From CAVPDE01 sp963707125 (GTDB lineage Bacteria; Desulfobacterota; DSM-4660; Desulfatiglandales; HGW-15): a stretch of 64,000 nucleotides of DNA. Position numbers and translations under genes: made by a program. Each line of letters begins with the position of its first letter. Positions within the stretch are counted from its first letter, which is position 1. The notes below the pieces were generated by a model. The model searched no databases. It had not been told where the DNA came from and saw only the letters and a program-made list of their open reading frames with translations. Shown here one piece after another: positions 7,493 through 15,442 of the stretch. The DNA lies in the NCBI GenBank assembly GCA_963707125.1, contig CAVPOU010000004.1:620001-684000 (forward strand). The letters are read 5' to 3'.

Positions 7493-8560
7493 CTACAGCC
7501 GCACCTGATTCTCCTTTGCCAGTAGAATGGCTCGGGTGAGGGTGGGGACGTCCACTCCGTAAATCATGTCTTCCCGCCACACCTGAGAGAGTTTCTCCCC
7601 GATGCTTTCCTCTCTGGCGGAAGCCCATTTGAGAGCGTTCTCAATGCGATTGATATCCTGGGTCGTGGAAAAGAAATCGCCCGTAATGACCACGTTTTCA
7701 ATCGAGCCGCCTGACAGGGAAAGATAAATCTCAAGCAAGCCTCCCCTGGTCTTGATCCTCCCTACCCCCATCCTGGACCTGGGGTGCTTGTGTGAAAAGA
7801 TCCACCCAGGCTTTGTGTACCTGTCCCTTATGAAGGCCTGGATGGATTCCTTTTCCCAGGCATCCGGCTCATCTTCTTTGAATTGAATTCCGAATTCGGC
7901 TTCAAAAGCTTTTCGGATGGCGTCCATGGCAGTTTCAACAGGGATCTTCTTGCCGATCTCCTCGCGCACCGTCGTCATTCTCTGGCTGAAGCAGTTGTAA
8001 CCCTTGTCACTCAGCTTAACCAGGGGGGTATTCATGATGTCGGTCATGAGTTCCACGTCGAAATCGACCAGAAAGCTGGTGTGGAAGAGAAGACTTTTGC
8101 CCGTCTCAGCAGCTGCAGAGAGCCCTGCAATTTTCTTTCCTGAAACCTGGATATCGTTTTTGGGCTGAAATTGGGAGGGAACGCCAAGCGCATCAAGAGC
8201 TCTGATAAAGACGCGTGAGAGGGATTCGAAAACACCACCCACCCCTCCTCTTTCCAGTCCAGGCCAGTCCACATTGATGCCGAGACCCAAAGCGATAATC
8301 TCCGGCCCCATGATCACGGTGCCGCCGCCCGTGCTTCTCCGGTTGTACTCGATTCCCCTGGCCTTGCACCGGTCCAGCTTCAGGGCGGATTCAATGTCCT
8401 GGTATTTCCCCACGATCACAGAGGGAACAAAGGTGTAAAGGTGGAGAATAGGCGGGGACCCGTGAGTGGCGACGGACTGGGGCAGAGTGTCGTCCACTGC
8501 CAGTCCTTCCGCCGTAGAAACCGACCTTGAGGTATTTCTGAAAAGACGCCAATGGGTCAT
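7493..8560 (-). CDS. Lipoate-protein ligase, fused LplA-LplB type
   Basis: Attaches lipoate or octanoate to the lysine of a lipoyl carrier through an acyl-adenylate. The ligase domain shows RRSTGGGTVIMGP (about residue 73), the substrate-binding loop, and NDIQVSGKKIAGLS (about 137), whose lysine binds the adenylate. The C-terminal third (GRIKTRGGLLEIYLSLSGG onward) is the accessory LplB-like domain, fused here as in the sLpl(AB) ligases that work with LipS-type synthases. The ATG at 8560 (MTHWRLFRNTS) was chosen because the 25 codons before it lie in tandem repeat DNA. It has 355 residues and sits between the carrier and radical SAM genes. About 220 bases of degenerate repeat separate it from the radical SAM start. 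Confidence 0.85.
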   Translation of the reverse strand: MTHWRLFRNTSRSVSTAEGLAVDDTLPQSVATHGSPPILHLYTFVPSVIVGKYQDIESALKLDRCKARGIEYNRRSTGGGTVIMGPEIIALGLGINVDWPGLERGGVGGVFESLSRVFIRALDALGVPSQFQPKNDIQVSGKKIAGLSAAAETGKSLLFHTSFLVDFDVELMTDIMNTPLVKLSDKGYNCFSQRMTTVREEIGKKIPVETAMDAIRKAFEAEFGIQFKEDEPDAWEKESIQAFIRDRYTKPGWIFSHKHPRSRMGVGRIKTRGGLLEIYLSLSGGSIENVVITGDFFSTTQDINRIENALKWASAREESIGEKLSQVWREDMIYGVDVPTLTRAILLAKENQVRL

Positions 8561-8571
8561 AGTCTGGAAGA

Positions 8572-8716
8572 TGGTACACGGTTCAGGGTACACGGTGCAC
8601 GGAAAAGGGTGCAGGGTACAAGGTTCACGGCGCAAGGTCCAGGGGCCGCCTCCTCCGATTTTCCCTGCACCGTGCGCCTTGTACCCTGCACCGTGTCCTG
8701 TGTACCTTGTGCCGTG
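8572..8716. repeat. Inverted arms of GGTACACGGTGCACGG-type repeat
   Basis: Two arms made of 7-9 base units (GGTACACGG, GGTGCAGGG, GGTACAAGG) face each other, the right arm inverted (CCCTGCACCGTGC...). Shorter copies of the family appear near 12340, 38090 and 52890. Confidence 0.65.
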
Positions 8717-8717
8717 T

Positions 8718-9158
8718 TTACTTTGCTTTTGCCTTTTCTTCTTCGGCTCTCTTCACTTCAGCCTCGATAAAAGCGACCAATGCATCGCCTTTCATCAGGC
8801 TCCCCAATTCTTCGTCGAGGTTGGAGGCCTCAATCGCCAGAATCCATCCTTTGTCATAAGGGTCTGAGTTGACCAGGCTCGTGTCATCTTCGATGGCTTC
8901 GTTGGTCTCGATAATTTCTCCTGATATGGGAGCAACCAGTTTGCCTATCCATTTTCTTGACTGGATTTTTCCGCAGACTTCGCCCTGGCTCACTTCTTCC
9001 TCAGTGTCCGGAAGATCGATAAAGACGATGTCCCCCGCTTCTTTCTGGAAAAAGTCATTCATGCCCACTGTCACTTTGGTGCCGTCCACGCGGGCCCATG
9101 CATGATCTTTGTGGTAGTAAAGATCATCCGGCATGTTGTATCCTTTGACGTCTGCCAT
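8718..9158 (-). CDS. GcvH-like lipoyl carrier protein
   Basis: A lipoyl-domain carrier of 146 residues. The expected modified lysine is in GKIQSRKWIGKLVAPISGE (about residue 69), followed by the GEIIETNEAIEDD turn and YDKGWILAIE typical of the glycine cleavage H protein family. A strong ribosome site (AAAGGAGG, 9 bases upstream) fixes the start at MADVKGYNMPDD. No gcvT or gcvP genes are in the window. With the lipoate ligase and LipS-like gene downstream, it could be a dedicated carrier on which lipoate is assembled rather than part of glycine cleavage (inference). The C-terminus is a charged EEEKAKAK tail. Confidence 0.85.
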   Translation of the reverse strand: MADVKGYNMPDDLYYHKDHAWARVDGTKVTVGMNDFFQKEAGDIVFIDLPDTEEEVSQGEVCGKIQSRKWIGKLVAPISGEIIETNEAIEDDTSLVNSDPYDKGWILAIEASNLDEELGSLMKGDALVAFIEAEVKRAEEEKAKAK

Positions 9159-9347
9159 GGCCTAAAAACCTCCTTTCCTCGTACCGTTTTGGAATAATAT
9201 CGATTCGGATCTGCTTCCCTTAAACCTGTTCTTTTTCTGCGGCAAAGCAAGAAGGGTAGAGCATTGGGGAAGACCCTTCTTACAGCTCCGGTGAATGTAT
9301 AGACAAAGAGCCCGAAAAAGGCAACAGAAAATAGCTACAATTCAACT

Positions 9348-9391
9348 ATTCCCACCCTCCCCTCGCCCCTCCCATCAAGGGAGGGGAAGTG
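9348..9391. repeat. CCCCTCCC / GGGAGGGG palindromic repeat
   Basis: CCCTCCC...CATCAAGGGAGGGGAAG is one of at least eight dispersed copies of a C-rich palindrome. The rest of the 330-base gap between gcvH and hisD has no gene I recognise. A hairpin AGAAGGGT / ACCCTTCT lies at 9249-9281. Confidence 0.6.
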
Positions 9392-9489
9392 CCGGCTGGA
9401 GGCCCTTCCCGTCAATGGAGAGGCGATATAGAAGGTCACGGCTTTCGTATAAACAGAAGCACGTGACGCCAGATGAATGCTCCCAGAAT

Positions 9490-10782
9490 CTACTTAAACC
9501 TGGCCTTTATAGCTCTGGCGTGGTTTGGAAGGCCTTCTGCTTCAGCCAGAGTGACCACCACGTCCCTGAGGCCGGCAAGACCTTCCTTGGTCAAATGCTG
9601 AAACGTAGGTTTCGTGATGAAATCGTCCACGGAGAGTCCCGAAAACATTCGGGCGCATTGGCCCGTAGGCAATACGTGATTCGTTCCCGAAGCATAGTCG
9701 CCCACCGGAACAGGGGCGTAGGGTCCCAGAAAAATAGATCCGGCGTGTTTTATCCTGTCCAGAACAGCGTAAGGATCATCGGTCATGATCTGGAGGTGTT
9801 CAGGCGCGTACTGGTTGGCAAAGTCAATCGCCTGATCCATGTTCTCTGCGACCAGCACATGAGAATGCTTTCTCAGGGACGACTCAAAGATCTCTTTCCT
9901 CGGAAGAGAGTCAAACTCCGAATCGATGGTCGCGCAAACCTCGTCAGCCAGTTCTTGCGATGTCGTGACAAGGACTGCCGCGGAATCCGGATCGTGCTCG
10001 ATCTGGGAGAGAAAATCGATAGAGATCAACGAGGCGTCGGCCTTTTCGTCGGTCAGGATCAGAGCCTCACTGGGGCCGGCCGGCGAATCAATGTCCACCC
10101 GGCCGAAAACGATCATCTTGGCAGCGGTCACGTATTTGTTTCCGGGCCCCACGATCTTATCCACTCTGGGAAGGGTTTTCGTGCCGAAAGCAAGGCCTGC
10201 AATCCCCCAGGGGCCACCCGCTTTGAATACCCTATGGCAACCCGCAATATCCGCAGCCACAAGGGTGACCGGGTTTACCACCATGCCTTTTCCGGGCGGT
10301 GTGGTGATCACCACGTCCTCGACGCCGGCTGCCCTAGCCGGGATGACGGTCATCAGGGCCGTGCTCGGATAGGCGGCCCTTCCGCCCGGGACATAGCACC
10401 CCACGCGTTCCATGGCTCTTCGGACGCGACCGGCTGTAATGCCCGGCGCCACTTCGATGGACCATTTCTCTCTTTCCACCTGGGCCTCGTGGAACCGAAG
10501 AATGTTGCGCGCCGCTGCTCTCAAGGCATCGACCACCACGGTGTCCACCTGTGTGTATGCGATTTTCACTTCTTCAGGAGTGACTTCAAGATCGGACACG
10601 GAAACGTCGGATTTGAATTCCTTGGCGGCCTCAAGGAGACTGTCATCCCCCCTCGCCTTCACGTCCTCGACGATCCTCCGCACGTGTTCATACACAGCGG
10701 AGATGTCCTGAGCGGATCGCTCCAAGATAGACCGAAGCTCTCCGGCGTTGAGCTCTTCCATTCTTCGGGGTCTGATCCTCAT
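9490..10782 (-). CDS. hisD: Histidinol dehydrogenase
   Basis: Catalyses the last two oxidations of histidine synthesis (histidinol to histidine, NAD+, zinc). Full length at 430 residues. Family hallmarks include CYVPGGRAAYPSTALM (about 120), VDKIVGPGNKYVTAAK (about 211), DSPAGPSEALILTDEKAD, the active-site region FLSQIEHDPDSAAVLVT and the C-terminal GNHVLPT-type stretch SGTNHVLPTGQCARMFSG. It overlaps the preceding Nudix gene by 4 bases (ATGA), so the two are translationally coupled. The other histidine genes in the window are near 38-39.5 kb and 60.2-61.5 kb. Confidence 0.95.
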   Translation of the reverse strand: MRIRPRRMEELNAGELRSILERSAQDISAVYEHVRRIVEDVKARGDDSLLEAAKEFKSDVSVSDLEVTPEEVKIAYTQVDTVVVDALRAAARNILRFHEAQVEREKWSIEVAPGITAGRVRRAMERVGCYVPGGRAAYPSTALMTVIPARAAGVEDVVITTPPGKGMVVNPVTLVAADIAGCHRVFKAGGPWGIAGLAFGTKTLPRVDKIVGPGNKYVTAAKMIVFGRVDIDSPAGPSEALILTDEKADASLISIDFLSQIEHDPDSAAVLVTTSQELADEVCATIDSEFDSLPRKEIFESSLRKHSHVLVAENMDQAIDFANQYAPEHLQIMTDDPYAVLDRIKHAGSIFLGPYAPVPVGDYASGTNHVLPTGQCARMFSGLSVDDFITKPTFQHLTKEGLAGLRDVVVTLAEAEGLPNHARAIKARFK

Positions 10783-11297
10783 CTCAATCCTTCTCTCTTC
10801 TTCAGATAATCCTTGAGAGCATCGATGGTGCTCTGAAAAGCAAGCTCACTCCAGGGGATGCTTTGCGGGGGATAGAGCTCCGCTTCGGCTGTCTCATCCC
10901 CAACAATGAGATCTCCTCCTGACGCTTCTCCCACGTAGACCACAACGACCGGAATCCTTCCGGGATAGGAGTAAAGGCCGAGCAACTCTTTGATACGAAT
11001 CCTGAGGCCGCACTCTTCTTCCGTCTCCCTGACAGCAGCCGCCTTGACCTCCTCTCCCCGGTCCACGTAGCCTCCGGGCAAAACCCATTTTCCCTTCTGA
11101 GGATCGATGGCACGCTTGAGAAGAACGATTCCTCCGTCCATTTCGACAATGGAACAGGCCACCACTTTTGGATCAAGGTAAAAGACGAAATCGCACATTG
11201 CACAGACGAGTCTGTTGGGTTCCTCAGGCTTCAAGGCTCTGGAAACCAGCTTTCCACCGCAAACCGGGCAATATTGAAATTCAACCTCTTCGTGCAT
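10779..11297 (-). CDS. Nudix hydrolase with N-terminal zinc ribbon
   Basis: A 172-residue pyrophosphohydrolase. The Nudix box is complete in GYVDRGEEVKAAAVRETEEECGL (about 78-100), preceded by KGKWVLPG. The first 40 residues hold YCPVCGGKL and CAMCDF, a four-Cys zinc ribbon as in NudC/NADH-pyrophosphatase-like and ADP-ribose-type Nudix proteins. The substrate cannot be read from the sequence. It lies between the ChaN-like gene (2-base gap) and hisD (4-base overlap) on the same strand, suggesting one transcript. Confidence 0.85.
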   Translation of the reverse strand: MHEEVEFQYCPVCGGKLVSRALKPEEPNRLVCAMCDFVFYLDPKVVACSIVEMDGGIVLLKRAIDPQKGKWVLPGGYVDRGEEVKAAAVRETEEECGLRIRIKELLGLYSYPGRIPVVVVYVGEASGGDLIVGDETAEAELYPPQSIPWSELAFQSTIDALKDYLKKREGLR

Positions 11298-11299
11298 CT

Positions 11300-12292
11300 C
11301 TACCAGAAGCCTCCTTGGGCCATGGAAAAACGATGAGGAGAGGGGTGGGTGAACCAGAGATAGTCCGCAATCCCCCGGTCGATCTTCTCTTCCCCATTCA
11401 AAGGGTAAGGCATCACGGTCACCATAGAAGCAGGAACACGCCTCACGGTTCGGTCTGGGATTCCGAATCTGTTCACAATGTGACCGTTGCCGGTGAAAGC
11501 AATGAGCCTGCCTTTGCCGGATGCAAAGTGCTCTGCGAGGTTGCTAGCCATCGCTTCCTCCCAGACGCACTGGGCTTCATAGAAGAAGTCAAAATCCTTC
11601 AGGTCGCGAGGAGAATGCTCTTTATAGATATCCTGGAGAAATGCGCGGTGCCGGTCCTGGGTGAGATCAATCTCCTTTGGGAGTTGATCTCTTTCAGAAG
11701 GCTCCAAAGCCTTGAGCCCGTTTCTCGCCACTTTCCGCACCATGTCGTTGGGGGCATTAATCGCAAGAACCCGGCATCTCCTCTCCCGGGCGAGCTGCAT
11801 GAGGGGGCGGTAGAAGTGATAATCAAAACCCCAGGTCTTTTTCCACTCCACGGCTTCCAGAAATTCCTTTTCAGTTGATTCTCCTTGAATATAGCGGTCG
11901 AGGAGGGGCTGTTGATGTTTCTGGAAGAACTCCATGCCCAGGGTCAGCGAAGGGGAACGACTGGCGATTGCCTGAAGAATCTGAATCTGAATGAGATGAT
12001 GGTCCGGATTGTCATGGGCCTCGCCGACAAAAATGAGGTCTTTGGATGAGATGTGGGCGATCAGCTCCTCAAAGGTAATTGCTTTACCGGAAGCAACATC
12101 CACTATCTGCCAGGGGCGAAAGCGCTCGGCCACGCCCGCAATGGTTGCTGTTGGAGGCTGGGGTGGCCGCAAGCCGGCGCAACCGATGACGCACAGGCAG
12201 ATGACAGCAATGATGGTCGTTTGAACAAAGGACACGGGTTCACGCCTCCAATGGGGAAAAAAGCGAGAGGACAATCCTCTTGACGATTTCAA
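11300..12292 (-). CDS. ChaN family lipoprotein (DUF399)
   Basis: A 330-residue exported protein with a hydrophobic segment (about 25-38) ending in the lipobox CVIGC, so it is probably lipid-anchored. The mature part matches the ChaN/EreA-like fold: DLIFVGEAHDNPDHH (about 89-103), GMEFFQKHQQPLL, the YHFYRPLM segment and FTGNGHIVNRFG. ChaN of Campylobacter binds haem and is linked to iron acquisition. Haem binding here is only an inference. No iron-uptake genes are adjacent. It leads an apparent three-gene set with the Nudix gene and hisD. Confidence 0.8.
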   Translation of the reverse strand: MKSSRGLSSRFFPHWRREPVSFVQTTIIAVICLCVIGCAGLRPPQPPTATIAGVAERFRPWQIVDVASGKAITFEELIAHISSKDLIFVGEAHDNPDHHLIQIQILQAIASRSPSLTLGMEFFQKHQQPLLDRYIQGESTEKEFLEAVEWKKTWGFDYHFYRPLMQLARERRCRVLAINAPNDMVRKVARNGLKALEPSERDQLPKEIDLTQDRHRAFLQDIYKEHSPRDLKDFDFFYEAQCVWEEAMASNLAEHFASGKGRLIAFTGNGHIVNRFGIPDRTVRRVPASMVTVMPYPLNGEEKIDRGIADYLWFTHPSPHRFSMAQGGFW

Positions 12293-12443
12293 TTCCTATC
12301 AAATACCCTAGCGTCAGGCAAGGTGAATGTGAGACGGAAGGGCTCACGGCGCATGGTGCAGGGTACATGGCAAACCCATCTTTGCAGGTTAAGCCTTGCA
12401 CGGCGAACCGCAAGTCTTGGAGCCTTATCAAGAGGATAAGCTG

Positions 12444-14291
12444 ATGGAGTCCGGTAAAAAGCAGGTAAAGGAGTTTCTTGAAAATAAACTGAGCTTAGAT
12501 CCTGAGTTCCTGCGGGCTCACACGCCGGAGGGGCCGGGGGTCTACATTTTCAAGGACGGGTCAGGCCGGCCGATCTATGTGGGAAAAGCGAAGAACCTGA
12601 AAAAACGGGTCCTGTCCTACTTTAAGATCTCCGGAGATCTCCCTCACAAAACACAGGTCATGATGAGTCGTGCCAAATCCCTGGAATTCATCCTGACCAC
12701 AACGGACAAAGAAGCCTTCATCCTTGAAAGCAACCTCATCAAGAAGCATCTGCCCCGCTACAACATCATCCTGAGGGATGACAAGCAGTATCCATGGCTG
12801 CGACTGGACCCGAAGGAACCCTATCCCAGCCTTTGTATCGTTCGAAAAGCCAGGAAGGACGGGGCGCGATACTTCGGTCCTTTTTCATCGGCTCTGTCTG
12901 TACGGAGCACGGTCAAGCTCATTGATCGAATCTTTCATCTGAGAAAGTGCAGACAGAGAACTTTGCCGAAAAGATCACGACCCTGCCTGAACTATCAGCT
13001 CGATCGGTGTCTCGGGCCGTGCGCCATTGAAGTCTCGAGTGAAAACTACAAAGAGATCGTTGATCAGGTGACTCTGTTTCTTGAGGGTCGGAGCCAGGAT
13101 CTGATTAAAGCCCTTCGCAAGAGCATGGAAGCGAGTGCCGCACACCTGGATTTTGAGAGAGCGGCAAAGATACGTGATCAAATCAAGGCTGTGGAAAGGA
13201 CGGTGGAACGCCAGAGTGTCGTTTCCCCGAAAATGGAAGATCAGGATGTCATCGGCCTTGCTCGCAGCGAAGCGAGGCACCAGATCGTCGTCCTCTCCAT
13301 CCGGAACGGGCATCTTTCCGGCAGCCGGGATTATGCCTTCAGAAACGAGCAGGGATCTCCGGCCGAGGTCATGGAAGCTTTTGTGAAGCAGTATTATCCC
13401 CGTGAGGCATTCATCCCGAAGCACGTTCTGCTCTCGGAACCGATCGAGGACAAATCCGGCATTGAGGAGTGGATTTCTGAGCTTGCAGGAAAAAAGATCT
13501 ACATCGAGTGCCCTTCAAGAGGGGAAAAGAGCCGCCTCACCAAAATGGCCGTGGCCAATGCGGAAAACCTCCTCAAGAGCCGCGTAGAACCTGATGTCAT
13601 TGCACTGGCGCAGGAGCTCCTGGGGCTAAAGAAAACCCCCAGAACCATGGAAGCCATTGATATTTCAAATATTTCAGGAGATACGGCTGTCGGGGCCGTG
13701 GTCGCCTTTGTGGACGGCGAACCGCACAGGGCAGGATACCGGAATTTCAGAATCAAGACGGTTGAGGGAATCGATGACTACGGCATGATGGCTGAACTCA
13801 TCTCGAGGCGCCTGTCGAGCGATCCTGTGCCCGATCTGATTGTCGTGGACGGGGGAAAGGGCCATCTGGCGGCTGTCAAGAAAGTCGTCGATGAGCACCA
13901 TGCCGGCGATCCTCCGGATCTGGTAGCCATTGCAAAGGCAAATCAAGACGAGGAGTCGGATAAGGTTTTTATCCTTGGCAGAAAGAACCCGGTCCCCCTG
14001 CGTCAGGATCATCCGGTCCTTCACCTTCTCATGCGCATTCGAGATGAGGTTCATCGCAGGGCGATCTCTTATCACCGCAAGCTGAGAGGGAGGGACTTGA
14101 CAGCTTCGGTTCTGGACAGGATACCCGGAATAGGGCTGAAGAAAAAACGATCTTTATTAAATTATTTCGGTAGCTTAGATTCAGTTGCCGGTGCGACGGT
14201 TGAAGACCTCCTGAAGGTCCCCGGAATCACCCCGGTCCTGGCCGAAAGAATCGCCGGGTTTTTTTCTGCCGACCCGGATTCTATGGGTTGA
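12444..14291 (+). CDS. uvrC: Excinuclease ABC subunit C
   Basis: Makes both incisions in nucleotide-excision repair with UvrB. It has 615 residues in the usual order: GIY-YIG nuclease (PGVYIFKDGSGRPIYVGKAKNLKKRV, about 30-57), a Cys region (RKCRQRTLPKRSRPCLNYQLDRCLGPC, about 165-193), a UvrB-binding UVR motif (about 215-250), an RNase H-like nuclease with DISNISGDTAVG and VVDGGKGHL, and C-terminal helix-hairpin-helix repeats (about 560-610). The start was set at ATG 12444 because AGAGGA lies 8 bases upstream; earlier codons run into repeat DNA. Confidence 0.95.
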   Translation: MESGKKQVKEFLENKLSLDPEFLRAHTPEGPGVYIFKDGSGRPIYVGKAKNLKKRVLSYFKISGDLPHKTQVMMSRAKSLEFILTTTDKEAFILESNLIKKHLPRYNIILRDDKQYPWLRLDPKEPYPSLCIVRKARKDGARYFGPFSSALSVRSTVKLIDRIFHLRKCRQRTLPKRSRPCLNYQLDRCLGPCAIEVSSENYKEIVDQVTLFLEGRSQDLIKALRKSMEASAAHLDFERAAKIRDQIKAVERTVERQSVVSPKMEDQDVIGLARSEARHQIVVLSIRNGHLSGSRDYAFRNEQGSPAEVMEAFVKQYYPREAFIPKHVLLSEPIEDKSGIEEWISELAGKKIYIECPSRGEKSRLTKMAVANAENLLKSRVEPDVIALAQELLGLKKTPRTMEAIDISNISGDTAVGAVVAFVDGEPHRAGYRNFRIKTVEGIDDYGMMAELISRRLSSDPVPDLIVVDGGKGHLAAVKKVVDEHHAGDPPDLVAIAKANQDEESDKVFILGRKNPVPLRQDHPVLHLLMRIRDEVHRRAISYHRKLRGRDLTASVLDRIPGIGLKKKRSLLNYFGSLDSVAGATVEDLLKVPGITPVLAERIAGFFSADPDSMG

Positions 14292-14416
14292 CATTGTGTT
14301 TTCCATCGTGGTAGCCTATTTACGTCTTGCCTTCTGCTGTTCAGCCTAGATCCGGAACAGCGATCTCCACTGGAAATCGCTCAATCTTCCATTCACCTGA
14401 AATCTGAGAAGCGCTA

Positions 14417-15349
14417 ATGGCATCCAAGAAGATTACCATCGTCGTCGTGCCAGAGGGACCTAGGAAGATCAGGCAGATCAAGATACCAAGGTTCTGGGTT
14501 TTCTCCCTCGTCCTCGTTTTTCTTGCCGGCAGCCTTTCTCTCGCCTGGCTGGTAAGAGACTATCTTTCAATCAAGAGAGATCTCCCGCGGCTCTCCAACC
14601 TCCAAGAAGAAAACACTTTGCAGAAGCAGCAGATCACTTCCCTGGCAGGGAAGGTGGAAACGATCAACCAGAAGATGACGGAACTCAAAGAATTTGACAG
14701 GAAAGTCAGGGCCATGGTGAGCATGGATCCCTCCAAGGGGGGCGGGAAGGAGCTCGCCAAAGAACAGCAGCAGTTCATTGGCATCGGCGGGTCGGATTCC
14801 AGTTTGGCCGGCAGCAATTCCCCTTCTGAAAAAGGCCACAAGAGACTTGTGCGTATGATGTACCGGTCCCTCGACAATCTCGACGGCGACATCTCTGTCC
14901 AGAAGGATGAGAAGGCTGAGCTTCTCAGACTGCTGGACCGACAGAAATCGATTATCGCGTGCACCCCTTCCGTGTGGCCTTCCCGGGGGTGGGTGAGTTC
15001 CGGCTTTGGATATCGGCTTTCGCCCTTCACCAGTGAAAAAGAGCTGCACCGGGGTCTCGACATTTGCAGCAGGAAGGGTTCGCCGGTCCTTGCTCCTGCC
15101 GATGGGGTTGTGTCTTATGTTGAAACGGACCCGGGTTACGGAAAAACGGTCATCGTCAACCACGGTTATGGCCTGAACACCATGTATGCCCACCTGGATA
15201 AGGTTCATGTCAAGAAAGGGCAGGCCGTTAGGCGCCACCAGGAAATCGCTCAAGTGGGGGACTCGGGCAGAACCACGGGTTCTCACCTCCATTATGAAGT
15301 TCACTTGAACGGGGTTCCTGTCAATCCGCTTCGTTATATCCTCAATTAG
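14417..15349 (+). CDS. M23 family metallopeptidase, membrane-anchored
   Basis: A 310-residue inner-membrane protein with one transmembrane segment (about 25-47), a coiled coil (about 50-98), a low-complexity linker and a C-terminal M23/LytM domain. Zinc ligands are visible as HRGLD (about 214) and SHLHYEVH (about 291-298), with the expected GDSGRTTG before the second. It should therefore be catalytically competent against peptidoglycan cross-bridges. The TM plus coiled-coil build is common to envelope-remodelling peptidases. It is followed 93 bases later by secA in the same direction, a frequent neighbour arrangement. Confidence 0.9.
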   Translation: MASKKITIVVVPEGPRKIRQIKIPRFWVFSLVLVFLAGSLSLAWLVRDYLSIKRDLPRLSNLQEENTLQKQQITSLAGKVETINQKMTELKEFDRKVRAMVSMDPSKGGGKELAKEQQQFIGIGGSDSSLAGSNSPSEKGHKRLVRMMYRSLDNLDGDISVQKDEKAELLRLLDRQKSIIACTPSVWPSRGWVSSGFGYRLSPFTSEKELHRGLDICSRKGSPVLAPADGVVSYVETDPGYGKTVIVNHGYGLNTMYAHLDKVHVKKGQAVRRHQEIAQVGDSGRTTGSHLHYEVHLNGVPVNPLRYILN

Positions 15350-15442
15350 CTTTCAGATTTCAATCTCCACAATCATCATGTATAATCACAAAATTGCCGC
15401 GCCTGAGCGGAGAGAAGTTCTAATTAAAAATACGAGTGAGTT

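Noticed and set aside
9159..9290. Glycine riboswitch before the gcvH-like gene
   Set aside because: No conserved glycine-aptamer motifs could be found; only a plain hairpin at 9249-9281 is visible.
9295..10809. Plus-strand 504-codon ORF antisense to hisD
   Set aside because: Long only because the hisD codon bias leaves the opposite strand open; it begins in repeat DNA and has no family features.
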